64,000 nt of DNA, taken from Apricaphanius iberus. Its lineage: Eukaryota; Chordata; Actinopteri; Cyprinodontiformes; Aphaniidae. The stretch lies in NCBI GenBank assembly GCA_028564705.1, contig JAPXFQ010002841.1, forward strand, positions 1,698,001-1,762,000. The letters run 5' to 3'. Shown piece by piece: positions 23,851 to 36,199 of this stretch. How positions within the stretch are numbered: position 1 is the first letter of the stretch; each line of letters starts with the position of its first letter. Position numbers and translations under genes: made by a program. The notes beneath the pieces were generated by a model that was not told where the DNA came from, did no database searches, and saw only the letters and a list, made by a program, of their open reading frames with translations.

Positions 23851-23959
23851 TCAAAGATAAAGATGACATACAACGTTGTTCTTTTAATTTTTACCTTTTA
23901 TTTTTTTCATATAGTTTGCAAAATAATAATAAAAATACATACAGTGTCTCATGAATTCA

Positions 23960-24085
23960 ATACACCATGAACCTTTTCACACTTTGTCGTGCTACAACTG
24001 CAAATATTAACATCATTCTTTGGGATTTAGGATGTGACAAACCAATACAAATTAGCAGTTTTTTTTTTTATTTATTTTCATATAT

Positions 24086-24122
<37 letters not shown>

Positions 24123-24190
24123 AAGGTTGGAGCCTGCTATAATGCTCTTGGGGAGATCCAGTTTAATTGGATTCCTTCAAAAGTAACCTA
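23960..24190. mobile_element. Tc1-derived fragment split by a microsatellite
   Basis: CTTTTCACACTTTGTCGTGC and GGATGTGACAAACCAATACA are the end region of a fish Tc1 family. After (CA)n(TA)n at 24079-24121 the piece CAGTTTAATTGGATTCCTTC continues it. Confidence 0.6.
24079..24121. repeat. (CA)n(TA)n microsatellite
   Basis: Compound CA and TA run. Confidence 0.95.
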
Positions 24191-24330
24191 ATTAGCATGT
24201 GACTAATTTACTCTCAGTAAAAATACAGCCGCCCTCTCACAGGTGTGGCTAAAGATGGGCCTGGCGAGGCATGGCCCCACTCACTCTGGATCAGTGTCCA
24301 CCTAAATAAATGACTTAAGAAAAAAAAAAA

Positions 24331-24334
<4 letters not shown>

Positions 24335-24382
<48 letters not shown>
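24335..24382. repeat. (TA)n microsatellite
   Basis: About 23 TA units. Confidence 0.95.
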
Positions 24383-24386
<4 letters not shown>

Positions 24387-24399
24387 GACTGTCAAAAGT

Positions 24400-27000
24400 C
24401 AACAAAATAATAAAATAACTAAAACTAGAGGTGACATATCCATACATGAATTGCTTTAAGAACGCTTCATACAAGCTAGGACTAGCTTTTAGAATGCTTT
24501 GTGGAACCATGTTTAAATATGAAGATTTTAAATTAACACTTTTATTGAAAACATTATGATTTTTAGCTCAATAGTCTAGACTAATCCATTAAAATACAGT
24601 TCCATGCATTAAAAAGAGTTGAATGTCCCAAAAAATGTAAATTGAACAAAACGAAATCTGTTCATTTAGGGAGTTTCTTTTGAAAAACGTTGCTACTACA
24701 GTTCCAATATTACCACAGGGTAGGCTACCCTAATATTAGCTCTTAAAGGCATCAAATAATTATTTAAAGAACTGGGTATCTGAAAGTGGTTATGTTTAGC
24801 TATACTTTGTAGAGTTTCTAAATCAACATATGACTGCCACTGATCTTATGCAACATAGGGGAACCAGCACATTTGAAGCCCAATAAAGCTAAACTACCAC
24901 CTAAAATAATTTCTGTTTACGTCAGAGAGCTGATATGATCTGCCTGTGTCAGGCTACAGCTTTAATGTGTTTTATATGATTTGCTTTGTTTTAAGTCGCT
25001 TCTCATGTATAGACACAAATATGTTGTAACAGTGGAAATAACTTAATTTCAGTAATATTTATTTGGCCCAACCAGTTATTAGCTGGGCCTATCTAAAAAG
25101 CCATTTCTAGCTACGCCACTTAATTGACAGAAATCCAAAGCTCAGATCAGAGAAACCGATGAGAGAAAAAAATACTAACTACATGGTGCACATAAAAAAA
25201 AAACTAATATCAAGGATCACACACTTTATTTTGCACAACTAACACTCATTTAGTTTGAATCACAAACAGCTTCTGTCTCTTCCTGTGGTCTTGGAGGCCT
25301 CCTGTTGGTTCTGAGCCTTAAGCAGATACTCCGTTTATTCTTTGGACCAGCTCCACAGATAGATTATGCCTTCAATAATAAGTGGCATTAGACATTTAAG
25401 GGTCTAATGCAGCCCTGACCAGAACTGGATGAAAGATAGTTTATATTCTCTCTTTCTACAACAGCAAATGCATTTAGTGCTTGAGTGGTTTATGGAGAAA
25501 AACAAACAAACGTATCTCTACAAGAAGTGAAAAAGTACTTTAAGTGGAAAGAAACGCTTCATCTTCTAGTTGGAGGAAAATCTGTTCACTTATTAAGGCA
25601 TGGCTCAAACCTGAAAATCCATAGAATATTCAACAACAGGCAAATAGTTTTTGGACAAAAAAAAAAAAAAAAGAGAGAAGCGGGCGTATTGGATTTGTGG
25701 CACCAGCTAGGACCGGTTAATTTGATTAGGGAATTCTGGTAAGAGGCTTCAACTTATTAAAGCCACCTGTCTTCTTCATCTGTTCCTGTAACTCCTACCG
25801 ATCCACTGTATCCAAACGATGCACACGTTGAAATTATTTTAAGCAACCAAGAGTTTGGAAACTGTGGCCGTCAAGTAAAAAATTTTCTAGGAAGCACATG
25901 GAAACAGTATAATCCAGTATAAACCAGTGAGCATTGTTGGTGTAGAGCAGAGCAAGTTAACAGAGGATGCTCACCTTCCTTTTGATGTGCATCACATTCA
26001 GCAATCAGTTGCTTTTAGCCTATCGCTGCCAAGCTTCAGCTCCACAAATGTGGTACAGCGGCTTTTAATATTATTCATACCCCATAAATAATCATATAAT
26101 TTGTCACAACTACAAATTTCAAAGCATTTTATATTACAAAGAAGTGAATAATTGTGTTTCTGACTGACAGAAATCTGAAAAGTGTGGCGTATGTTTGTGT
26201 TCACTATTTTGGCTAATTGGCTTTAGAAATCGAACTAGTAAATAGAGCCCATCTGTGTAATTTATTCTGTTCTTTGAATACAATAATGGAACTTCCATTA
26301 TTAGTTTAAATAAATTTGTAATTTAAGGCTTTTCAAGAGGATTATTATTTAAATGTAATAGATTGAGCTCATTCAATAAACTATATTTACAGTACATAGA
26401 AACCTGAGCAAAGTAAATATGTCTGTCAACTTAAGCTGATGACAACGGGATGTAAAAATCGATGCTGTTACAGACTGGTTGCTTAATTTCAAGACCACAG
26501 CAAGAGGCGTGGTTAAGCCTGGACAGGTCGCCAGTTCATCGCAGGTTTTCCTTACCTTCCACTACATTTTCTCTCCTTTTCCTGTTTTTTTTTCTTCCCA
26601 TCTAGAGTCTGTACTTTGAGTTTCTCTTGTTTTCTGGTCATTCCTTATTTATTTACTTCGGTGTTGTTTCAGTCACTCCTGTGTTGGGGTTTCTTTGTTA
26701 GGTTCTGTAGACACTTATTTTATTCTACTGAGCTTATCTTTTATTAGTAATTTCTTTATTTTCTCTGATAGCTCTGCTTTACTTTATTTTTCCTCATTAT
26801 GATTACCATTCTCTGGTTTAAGTATCTTTTTAAGTTTTACACTCACGTTTCCTTATGTTCTGTTTTCTTTCTCTCCTTCTTATGTTAATTAGTGCTTTTA
26901 CCTTACTAAGATTTCATCATTCCTCTCTATGCATATGCACAAATAACACACTAAAGAAAATATAATCCGTACACTATTGCACTAAGAAGAGAAAACTCAA
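24400..27000. other. intergenic stretch without a recognised gene
   Basis: AT-rich, with short open frames only. A frame at 25485-25742 (85 codons) contains an A-run and matches nothing known to me. T-rich pyrimidine sequence fills 26540-26900. Confidence 0.45.
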
Positions 27001-27039
27001 ACTAAAACCTAACCCTTTCTGGCCATCCTTTACGCAAAA

Positions 27040-27570
27040 TCGTCAGTAAGTAAATACTCCATCTTCTCCCTGAGTAAGGTGCGGCCGTAATATTTACGGG
27101 TGCGGCCCGGGGTTGGCCGTCTACGACCGCTGAGGACACCTTGGTGGAGCCGTGGGGGCAGCGCACCTTCACCACCAGGCTCATGGCCAGGATCTTACCC
27201 GTCTCCATAGCCATGCTTGTTTTCTACTTCGGGTTCGTCTACCGGAGAATCTGGAGGAGACCCAGAGGAAGAGCGCAAGACGCAGTGGTGGAGGACACAA
27301 GGACCGGGATCCTGGGCAGCAGCTCATCTCCACCATGTCCCGCGGCTAATTACGCACGGTCATGCTTGACGTGGCCTACATGGAGTGCTGAGCTCCGTTT
27401 TCCACTGTGCAGATGTGGTCCGTGTGGGACAGGACCTTCTGTTCTGCTTGCTGCATCTGCTTAAAAAATGCGGATCTGTGTGCGTACTGCGTTATACGGA
27501 GGAATGTCAAGGTGTGGCTGACTTTAACCATTCTATACAGTGGATTCTGCTCCCTGTTCATTTTAATTAA
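27040..27570 (+). other. GC-rich island with an open frame of unknown nature
   Basis: A CpG-rich block stands out from the AT-rich surroundings. A plus frame at 27141-27464 encodes a basic protein with one hydrophobic stretch (RILPVSIAMLVFYFGFVYRR). The block ends in several stops and has no clear splice pattern. It could be a retrocopy or gene fragment, or a CpG island. No family recognised. Confidence 0.3.
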
Positions 27571-27944
27571 CTAAAAGAGACCCAGAGGTGAACCGTCCCC
27601 CTTTTCCCCTCTTTCTCTTCCTCCAACAGCTTCAGCGTACCGGTTTCAGCCCGCAGGAGCTCTGTGACAAATAGAAAACAATGTTGTGGTGCAGATGCTT
27701 TTTCGTTTGATTTTTCCCCATGAGCATCTTAGTATCATGAAAAAAAAAAGCTGCCAAGTCTGCCTGTGCATAAAACCACCACTGGTAAAAAAAATAAATA
27801 ACAATTTGCAAGGTACAAAACAGAAACTTTTTGGGGATTCATTAAATATGGCAGCATAAAAAGGTGACATTTTAAGGCCCCAGCGTTATTATAGATGCAC
27901 ATGAACTTTATAGATTTTACTTAACGGTTAAAGTTGCTCTGCAT

Positions 27945-27950
27945 TTTATT
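27945..27950 (-). terminator. possible nudt9 poly(A) signal
   Basis: AATAAA on the minus strand, about 200 bp past the nudt9 stop; a normal distance for a short 3' UTR. Confidence 0.4.
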
Positions 27951-28145
27951 TCTTTCGTTTTTGATCTCGTCATGCTAACTGGTTCATGCATTTTATGCTT
28001 TCCATTATCATCTCAGAAGATCATAAATAAATCAGGAGGAAAAATTCCCATTAGAGGGTCATGCTCGCTGAATGGACAAGTGCTCTTCAGGCTTTGCTTT
28101 GCCTCATTGTTTAATCAGAGCAGGCTTTTTTTTTCCTTCTTCTGA

Positions 28146-28291
28146 TTACCAGTGGGCCTTCCGCTCTCTGGCAACCAGCTCCAAGAAGTGGGAGTGGCTC
28201 GCGTAGAGGCTGAAGGACGAGTCCACGTCCACCCACTGGACCTGTCCTGCGTCATCGCCGGCTTGCAGAGGCAGCTCGCTCACGCTGTTGC
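28146..28291 (-). CDS. nudt9: nudt9 last coding exon
   Basis: Encodes [20 protein letters not shown] and onward to [19 protein letters not shown], then TAA. The end is shorter than in human, which continues past the HW pair. Acceptor TCGCAG. Confidence 0.92.
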
Positions 28292-31200
28292 CTGCGATGA
28301 GAGGAGCATTCAGAGCGTGAGTGTGCACCCATGGTAACAGGAGGATTTGAAGAAAGAAAGGCAGAAAAAAAAACGTAGATGAAAGTTACCCGCTTCATCG
28401 TGAAAGTTGACGGCAACCGTCTCCATCCAGGCATTGTCAGTGTTCCTTGGATCATCAACATAGCCTTTATAGACCTGAAAGGGACAGAGGGAGAAAGACA
28501 TTTAATATAACCCCCCCCCAAAAAAAGGTTTGTGGGTTGTTTGTACCCACATTTGGTAACTGGAACCTGCGAAAGTATTCCAACCCCTTGAACTGTTTCA
28601 TGGATTGTTATGTTAAACCCACATTTTCCAACAGATTTTATGTGAAAGACAATAAAATAAAGCAGAGCACAATGTTTTTATATATAGAAATGAAATGAAA
28701 AGTAGCTTGTCTTTGCATTCAGCATCCCGAGAGTCTTACCTTGTAGCACCCCCTTTTGCCACAGGTCTTTTGGCTGAAATATTTTCCCATTTTTATACGC
28801 AAAACAGTTCCAGTACAGTTAGATCCAATCAATAGCTTCTCTGAACAGCAATTTTCAAGGCCTGCCACGGTCCTGGCAAAGCCTCTCAACTATAGTCTGG
28901 GCCATTCTAGCTCATGGAAACTCTGTGATCTAAACCGATCCATTGTAGCTCAGAGTTTAACAGGTTTTCTTCCAAGATTTCCATGTATTTTACTCCAGTG
29001 GTCTTTTGATTAACTTTGACCAAATTTCTTTACACTGGTGATAATGTGTTGGGGGACCAGAGGTGGGTAAAATATTATATATAATATACAATTTCTGAAC
29101 TTGATAATACCGATTTATATTTTATTTATTATTATTATTATGTCATTAGACATACAGAAATATTAAGTTATTTGAAAATTCTGCTATTTTATAGACTAAA
29201 TTAAAAAAATATGATGCATAATGTAATGACAAAATAACACATTTTAAGCAGAAGAAACACTTCTAAGTCTTTCTTTAAAGTATATACAGTAAGAAATTTA
29301 TAAATATATATTTGAATAACGTATTTTGAATCACAATTTGTGATGATTACTGTTTATTAATTTCACACAGAAAATTACTGTATATTAGAAAAGCAACATT
29401 TGTGTAGAAAAAAAGTGGTCTCTGGTGTATTTTAGGCAAAATATGTTGGTTCTTCATTCAGTGAATTTACTCAGAGTGGGTAGCGTATTCATAAACTTTA
29501 CTCAAGAGCAGAAACACTTCATAATTGTATTACTAAGTAAAAGTTAAAAAGTATGACATAGCAAAAACTACTCTTAAAAGTAATTTTTATGGATTATTAT
29601 CACCAGGTCGGCACAGTCTATTAAATCGTGATCTCAATATCACAAAACAATCACCTTGGACTGGTTAAATGCAAAGAGTTGTGCCGAAATTGTGAGGCAG
29701 AAAAGAGAAAAAAAAAAAAAACAGTGTCTGTAAATGTGGGTTAATTCCAACAGTTTACCACAAAGTCTGTTTTCAAAACTAATCTAAATCTGCATCTGGT
29801 TTTTGTTTTTTCTGAAATATGTTCAGTTAGAATATGACTATAAGCCTGTAGGACTGAATGGGTTCCTCACCTGAAACCCCGCTGACTCGAATAGTTTTCT
29901 GATGCGTTTATGAATTTCTGCTTTCTCCGAGTCACTTAACGAAAGCGAGTTCAGGGCTTCCTCTGAGAACTCCCGCTGCAACGTCAGAGAAACCTCTTCC
30001 CCTGGGTCCACCATTCCCTGTCAAAACCAGTATGGACAGCCAATTTAGACAATAGAAAGACGTTTTTTACAGCATTCTCAGAATTGAAAAGCTGGCCAAC
30101 TTTAAACAAAGAATAAAAAACGAAATACTGGCGTGTTATAAAAATGGGACATTTGTTTAGTGTGTTTCACCACTTAATTTGTCAAAGTTAGTGGAGAATT
30201 AATGATGAGGCTTAATTTTTCAGTCACCACAGCTTCCCTGAGACAGTTATGAAATAATAGTTGGGAAATACTCGGTAAAACGATGCAAAAGGGATGCAAC
30301 GATACCACTTTTTTCAAACCAATACGATACCGATACTTGGATTTGGTGCTTGCCGATACAGAGCACCAATAGCAATACTTCTACCAAACAAACAAACGCA
30401 ATGAATCAGAAGACAGGTTTTATTTTCATCTCTGATTGTTATAACAAATTATGGTGAATTAGATTAAAAAATATATATTAATAATTACCACAAAACTAAA
30501 CTTTCAACTGAAAAATAAAAATTTTCTGGGAAACTATTGCAGGGTTTCCACATTTTAAGTATCGGTTCATGGTATCAGTTAACTGTAACCGATACTGATG
30601 CAGTTCATAAGAATGGTATTGGCCCTGATCCCCAACACCAGTATCGGTGCATCCCTACAAAACAGCAGGTTCGACAAAATAAAATTGAAATCTAGACATA
30701 ACCTACCCCAGGAATGGCCCAGTCCCCACAGTCCTTTCTCTTGATGGATACAAACTGTAGGATGGGCTTTTTGGTGGCCGTGTGATGAATCTTAGCTCCA
30801 CTGGCATCTACCTTCCATCTGCCGCACAGAGAGATGGGTCAGGTCATTAGAGAGTTAAAAGAATGCAATAATCTACAACGACAGTCTGAAGTTTCCATGC
30901 GATCAACATTTTTGAGCTTTCAAAAATGCATCTGAACCCTTCTTGTTTCAGGTCGGACTGACGATGCAACACATGATGCGAAACTGTAATAGGTCCAGCA
31001 GATTTATAAACACTTTAAGTCAAGGTCATTCCAGATATTTAATGTCATCCTGCTTTGTCCACATTAAATGCAATTTGTAAGCGATTTGGGGATCCTTTTC
31101 CTCTTTAAAAGCCTTATTTAGCCAAACTTTAACTGTCAAACTGTTGATCAAAATGCTGCCACCACCGTGCTTGGAAGCTTGATACTACAGATATCAATAG

Positions 31201-33095
31201 GCCGATATATCGAGATATTTTATTTCACAATATTGTATCTATATTCAAAAGCAATGTGTCAATTTTTATTTTTATTTAAAAAATTAACCTTTGAATGGAA
31301 CCATTAATGATAACAGTCATTTTTTTCATAAAATAAAAGGTATCAAAGCTAGTTGGTGGCCGTTTTCACGTTCTTCGTTCCACTGGATCAACTAGATCTA
31401 TTAATAAAACTGGACGTGTTATGTATGAAACAAGTCGGAGTGCTTAGAATGCTGTGACAGTTTTCCTACTGTTAAATTCAGTTTTAAATCACAATATATG
31501 GTATTGTATTATTATTTACAACACATCGTATGGTCTCCCCTGTATTGTGACATATATATTGTATCGGCAGATTGCTAATAAACATCCCTACTTCATATAA
31601 TATGTTCAGGTACAGAAGCCTCACTTTGACTCCTTCAAACATTCCTATATCATCAAACTTTTCTCCAGAAGGGATTTGTCTTGTAAATGGCTGCAGCAGC
31701 AATTTTCAGGTGACATTGGAGGTAATAATAATAAGTATTATTTTTATTTGAAGGCAACTTTCTGGCACTCAAGGGCACCATACAACATTTAGAAAACAAT
31801 ATGTTACATACTGTAAAACAAGTGAAAAATTATGACAAAGGTTAAAATAAGACACTGTTTTTATGTTTGTGGTTTGTAAGAAAGTCTAAACAGATGAGTC
31901 TTGAGTGATGACGTGAAACGACTGAGAGAAGTTATATTTCTGAGGTCAGGAGGAAGTGAGCAGCTGAAGGCTCTGCTTCCCATGCTGGTGAGGCGAGCAT
32001 ATGGGACAGACACATGAAGAGAGGTGTCCATTTTAGAGCTGCGTTTTCTTTCCTGGTTTAGACATGTGCTGGCTCTACGTTGATATTAAACTATTTTTGC
32101 TGCAGAGAGACAGACAGAAAGAGATAGCCACATTCCAGTTTAAAACAGGCTCCATCCCTGGTGGTTCCTGGGTTGTTCTTGAACATCTTAACCAATACCT
32201 TCTCTACCTGACAGTTTTAATCGAACATTTTGAACCTAGACTCAACCTAATCTTCTAAATGGACAATGACAGTATTATGGAGAAATAAAATATTAAACGA
32301 AGAAGAGAATGAATGTGCAGCAAGCAGCAACATCACTCAAAACCTCTTATCTTCCCAATCCTTCTATTCTAAAATATTATAAAGTACTTAATCAATGTTC
32401 ATCTCTTATATAAATGAGCTCTTCGGTCCTCTTATCCAGCTCCTGGAGGACCGGTCCATACCAGTCAGATAGCGAACATAAAGCATTCCCCCTGAGGACA
32501 GAACCCCCTGTTCATGTCTAGCTGCTCTGACGTCTGTCGCCCAGTGACGCTGCACCAATTAGCAGAGACATGATGAAGAGCAGGCTTTATTTCTCTACGT
32601 GACATACTGTCCTAGATGTTGCTTATACTAGGACAGGGAGTAATTGGTTAAATACCAATTAGATTAAAAAAAAAAAGATTACCACAACAGATGCTAAACA
32701 CATTACAAATGGATAAAGCAGACTCACACTAAGAACCCTTGATGGGCCCGAACTCAACCACCACAAATGTATGTTTAAAAGCCAGGTATAAGACAGGAAA
32801 CTAACTAATTGAAACAATTTCTACCATTTCTGAAATGAATGGTGGTTATAATATACAGTCAGGAATATGCCGGGAGCTTAGTGTAGGGTTCTTTGTAACT
32901 TGCTAAGAGACCACAATCCATCCTGGATAAAGAGTCCATCTTTAAAATATTTCAACCAATCATGACATTCATACAAATTATCGGTGACTGGAACCCTCTG
33001 AAAGAAACTGTAAATATTTTACAAACAAAAGGAACCCAGTTAAATTAGGTTATGGTGAGGTTTCTCTCTTTTAAGATATCATAATAATAATCAAT

Positions 33096-33127
<32 letters not shown>

Positions 33128-34954
33128 TGCTACCTAACTAAAAGTTACCTTGTGACAATAGGATCAGCAGCATGATTGGGTCCCCATCGTCCAAGCAGAC
33201 CTCTTCCAGTCAAACCAGTGCGTCCACAAGGATTTCTAGGTAAGAAACCATCGGTGTTGAAAGATAGGGATTTCTGCAACATTTCCTTCAGCAAAGAGCA
33301 AAAACCGGCTCGGTGGTCCTCCACCCAGGAACAAGCACCCACAGAAAGCATTCATACAAATGCAGCTTTGCATTAAGTAACATGTTATACTGCAGATCAG
33401 TACTGCATTTCCATACCGGGCTTATTAATCAGATTACAGGGAAATGTTACAAATAACTGTTGAACTTACAGTGGTTTTCCATTTTCCACTTTGTAGCTTC
33501 CCTGAAAGCTTGTTCTGTCAACAGCACCATCCACAGCGTTGAACTCTGGAGAGAAGGAACTCCAGGACAAACAAAAGGTGCACAGATGTCATATAAAAAC
33601 CCAGGAAAAAAGTATTCAAACCCCAAGACTTTTTCACATTTTCTCAAATTAAATTTTCTCACATTACAGTTGCAAAATGTTAAGCTTTTTATTGGGATTT
33701 TATGTGACAGACCAACCCAAAATATTTCATGAATGGGAAGCAAACGGTAAATTTTATATTATTACAATTTTAAAAGTGTGATTTATATTTTTATTCAGCT
33801 CATGTACAGCTTTATTCTAAAAAAAACAAAACCCTGACAGGTTGATAGAGTCCAATTGTGGGTGTAACCATTTCTTAAATCTTTAAGCTCCGAGGCTGCT
33901 GTTTTCATCAGGAGCAGGGAATCTGGTAGAAAACCTGTAAGAGGCTGCAAATAACCTGAAATTGGAGGTTCAGTTTTCTGTTTTAACCCTAAACATACAG
34001 CCTGAACTAAAACAGAATGGTTTTGAAACAATGCATATGCATGTGTAAGAATTGCTTAGTGAAAGTCCAAATGAAATGTAGGTTGTTAATCTGACGTAAG
34101 GCAAACAAAAAAAATTACATTCACAGCCATACAATCTGACTGAATTTTAGCGATTTTTACAAAGAAGAATGGGGAAAATAAATAAATAAATCTATCTCTG
34201 CATATGCAACACTGACCAAAACATATTTGAAACATTTGCAGCTTAATTGCCCCAAAATGCGGCTCTAAAAAATATTGTGTTGGGGGGGAGCTGAAAACAA
34301 ATAAACCCATAACATGGTTTTATTGTTTTAAATTTACAGAAAAAGTTGAAAAACCATTAGCTTCCAAGATAACAAAAGATGCACTACTTGGTTTTGATCT
34401 ATCACATAAAAATATCACGCATTTAATCATAATGTGACTACATGTAAAAAAAATAAATAAAAAAACAAAGTAGGAAGTAAAGAAGATAAATCTACACTCT
34501 GTGATCAAATGAGATTTTCAAGAGCTCAACAAACACCGAACTGTTCAAATGATATCATTTATTTATGCATTACTTTCTTTTATCTTTAAAAAAAATAAAT
34601 AAATTAAACTGTCCGCATTGCTCACCCAATCTCAGGATCAGCCCAGATTGGCTTCTTTAAAACAGATGGAGCAGTGTAGCTGACTGGGTCATACTGGGGC
34701 CAGTTCTTATTCCAGTCTACCTTGTCATCGGGTACAGGAAATCGCTTGATGGTAGACCCTGGATACTGTGGACATCTGGACTTCACATGAGGAGCTGCTG
34801 AGGAGGGCATGGTCCTGGTACTGCTGGTGTAAAGCTTACAATAACTCCCACAAACAGGCTTGATGTGTTTACTGGTTCTGGTAAGAAGCTGTGATGAGCA
34901 GAGAACAGCAGGTCTGAGGAGAACAATAAAAAAGCCACACGTTTTACATCTCAT
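28146..34954 (-). CDS. nudt9: ADP-ribose pyrophosphatase, mitochondrial (NUDT9), seven coding exons
   Basis: Coding exons on the minus strand, 5' to 3': 34954-34626, 33559-33470, 33235-33149, 30818-30707, 30017-29871, 28474-28390, 28291-28146. Total 996 nt (331 aa), against about 350 aa for human NUDT9. The enzyme splits ADP-ribose into AMP and ribose 5-phosphate. Recognised stretches include [39 protein letters not shown] and [19 protein letters not shown]. The Nudix box is intact: G207, E213 and R221-E222-F223-S224-E225-E226, unlike the degenerate box of TRPM2. The N-terminus is basic with hydrophobic residues and fits a mitochondrial presequence. An in-frame stop lies just upstream of the chosen ATG within this exon, but a spliced 5' exon may extend the frame (see 35062-35260). 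Confidence 0.93.
28390..28474 (-). CDS. nudt9: nudt9 coding exon
   Basis: Encodes [20 protein letters not shown] and AVNFHDEAG. Acceptor TTTCAG, donor GTAACT. Confidence 0.92.
28540..29060. mobile_element. Tc1-derived fragment
   Basis: AAAGTATTCCAACCCCTTGA and AACAGATTTTATGTGAAAGA are end-region words of the fish Tc1 family with ATTCATACCCCTTGAAC-type ends. The part at 28740-29050 follows the internal sequence of such elements. No open frame is kept. Confidence 0.5.
29871..30017 (-). CDS. nudt9: nudt9 coding exon (Nudix box)
   Basis: 49 codons starting [20 protein letters not shown]. This is the catalytic Nudix box with both metal-binding glutamates present. Acceptor TGACAG, donor GTGAGG. 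Confidence 0.93.
30289..30657. mobile_element. hAT-type MITE (GGGATGCAACGATACCA family)
   Basis: Left AAGGGATGCAACGATACC, right GTATCGGTGCATCCCTA. Same family as 9957-10786 and 35636 onward. No clear target repeat. In a nudt9 intron. Confidence 0.75.
30707..30818 (-). CDS. nudt9: nudt9 coding exon
   Basis: Encodes [20 protein letters not shown] and [18 protein letters not shown]; it ends just before the Nudix box. Acceptor CGGCAG, donor GTAGGT. Confidence 0.92.
31180..31595. mobile_element. probable MITE with GATATATCG ends
   Basis: Left GGCCGATATATCGAGATATT and right ATTGTATCGGCAGATTGCTA are imperfect complements. Flanks not resolved. Confidence 0.4.
31720..32040. mobile_element. LINE 3'-end fragment
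   Basis: AATAATAATAAG followed by TTTCTGGCACTCAAGGGCAC and ATACAACATT resembles the A-rich tail plus 3' UTR of fish LINEs read from the tail inward. Diverged. Confidence 0.4.
33098..33127. repeat. (AAT)n microsatellite
   Basis: Ten AAT units in a nudt9 intron, 22 bp from an exon edge. Confidence 0.95.
33149..33235 (-). CDS. nudt9: nudt9 coding exon
   Basis: Encodes [20 protein letters not shown] and HAADPIVT, among the most conserved parts of NUDT9. Acceptor ACCTAG, donor GTAACT. Confidence 0.92.
33470..33559 (-). CDS. nudt9: nudt9 coding exon
   Basis: Encodes [20 protein letters not shown] and onward to KVENGKPL. Acceptor CTGGAG, donor GTAAGT; 90 nt, in phase with both neighbours. Confidence 0.85.
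33595..34080. mobile_element. Tc1-derived fragment
   Basis: AAGTATTCAAACCCCAAGAC, TTTTTCACATTTTCTC and GGGATTTTATGTGACAGACC are typical end-region words of a fish Tc1 family. No transposase frame. Confidence 0.55.
34626..34954 (-). CDS. nudt9: nudt9 first main coding exon
   Basis: Residues 1-109 and part of Gly110. Begins [19 protein letters not shown], rich in hydrophobic and basic residues, then the family stretch [18 protein letters not shown] and [10 protein letters not shown]. Donor GTGAGC. The ATG is two bases after a CAG acceptor. Confidence 0.85.
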
Positions 34955-35061
34955 TCCTGTTCTTATTTATCGGATCCATGTATCTTATCTTCTTTCTAAT
35001 TAAAATCTTGCTTTAAAGGCAAAAAATGAATGATACCGCTCAGAGTTAAGTTGCTGAATAC

Positions 35062-35260
35062 CTTGCTCCAGAGGCGCAGACGGTAAGCGGGAGTCCGAAC
35101 AGAGTGATCGCCAAACGAATCGCTCCCGTCCAGTGTTGTCTCGAAGGTGAAGGAAGCATTCCTTGGACGATCGATCAACTGAGCACACCCTAAACACGGA
35201 AGTACACCGCTTTGCGTGGTGACGTAGAGAACGCCGTACAGCTATCCGACGTATCTCCAT
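35062..35260 (-). other. nudt9: putative nudt9 5' exon (UTR or alternative N-terminus)
   Basis: A GT donor (CAAG|GTATTC) at 35062 can join the CAG acceptor before 34956. After joining, the open frame from the ATG at 35260 (begins MEIRRIAVRRSLRHHAKR, ends LEQ) runs in frame into the main nudt9 frame with one bridging Gly codon. Upstream sequence is CpG-richer, as expected for a promoter. This could be a 5' UTR exon whose open frame is chance, or a true Arg-rich presequence of about 67 residues. The splice is inferred, not proven. Confidence 0.45.
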
Positions 35261-35635
35261 GGTGACAAAAGTTCATTGTTTATCTGATAAAAACAATAAT
35301 ACGAATATATTTTTTGGAAAAACCTGAATCGCAATGTTAACATTCTGTGGTAATTTACAATATAGAACTGTTACAAAAAGTGATTTCCATTTACTGTACA
35401 TGATAAAAATGAAGTATTACATCTACCAAGGAGTAAAATGTGTTGCTCCATTTAAATAAAAACTATGGTCTTGATTGAACTAGCAAAGCAAGGGCCTGTC
35501 CCAGAAAGCTTGGTTAACTTACCATGTGGTAAACTCTGAAGTCTCGGTTAATCAACCCAAAACCCGCTTAGCCTTAATATGTCGGTTCCAGAACACCTGA
35601 TAAGAATAAACTTAATCTACTTGAACCCTGAATAC

Positions 35636-35737
35636 TAGGGATGCAACGATACCACTTTTTTTCAAACCGCTACGATACCAATTCTTGGATCAGAGTATAC
35701 TGAGTACCAATGCCGTGTGTGTGTGTATATATATATA

Positions 35738-35794
<57 letters not shown>

Positions 35795-35800
35795 CATATG
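35636..35800. mobile_element. left half of a hAT-type MITE cut by a microsatellite
   Basis: TAGGGATGCAACGATACCAC followed by GAGTATACTGAGTACCAATG as in the 9.96-kb copy, then (TG)n(TA)n at 35715-35788. No right end found. Confidence 0.65.
35715..35788. repeat. (TG)n(TA)n microsatellite
   Basis: Compound run of over 70 bp. Confidence 0.95.
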
Positions 35801-35883
35801 TAAATCGAAATGACCAAATCGAAATGACTAAAATTTCAAGTTACAAATTAACATTTATTGTGAAATTAAGAACAACGTGTGTG

Positions 35884-36130
35884 AGTTTAAAGTCCAACTC
35901 ACCCCCTATAATCAACTTTGTTTTTTTTATAATGACAGTTTAATAATAATGTCTACATGTCTCTTCCTTGTTTTCTGTTTCTTAGTACATTTTAGTAAAA
36001 ATATAAAAAAAATTACCAAAAAACATCACTGGAGTACTCTTTTCACATTAAATCTTTATACTACACTTGAATTTGAATTGAGCATTTCCTACTGTCTCAG
36101 CATTATTGCAGACACCACCCTTATAAAATC
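35884..36130. mobile_element. partial TTAA-target element, same family as 51515-52934
   Basis: TTTAAAGTCCAACTCACCCC at the left edge, then ATCAACTTTG and AGTACATTTTAGTAAAAATA in the same order as the full copy in mapk3 intron 6. Right end missing. Confidence 0.6.
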
Positions 36131-36199
36131 ATAAATCTCAACACTTTTTATTTTATTAAATCATTTTCTACTCGTTATTTCCAGTTGGGGTTATGGTTT

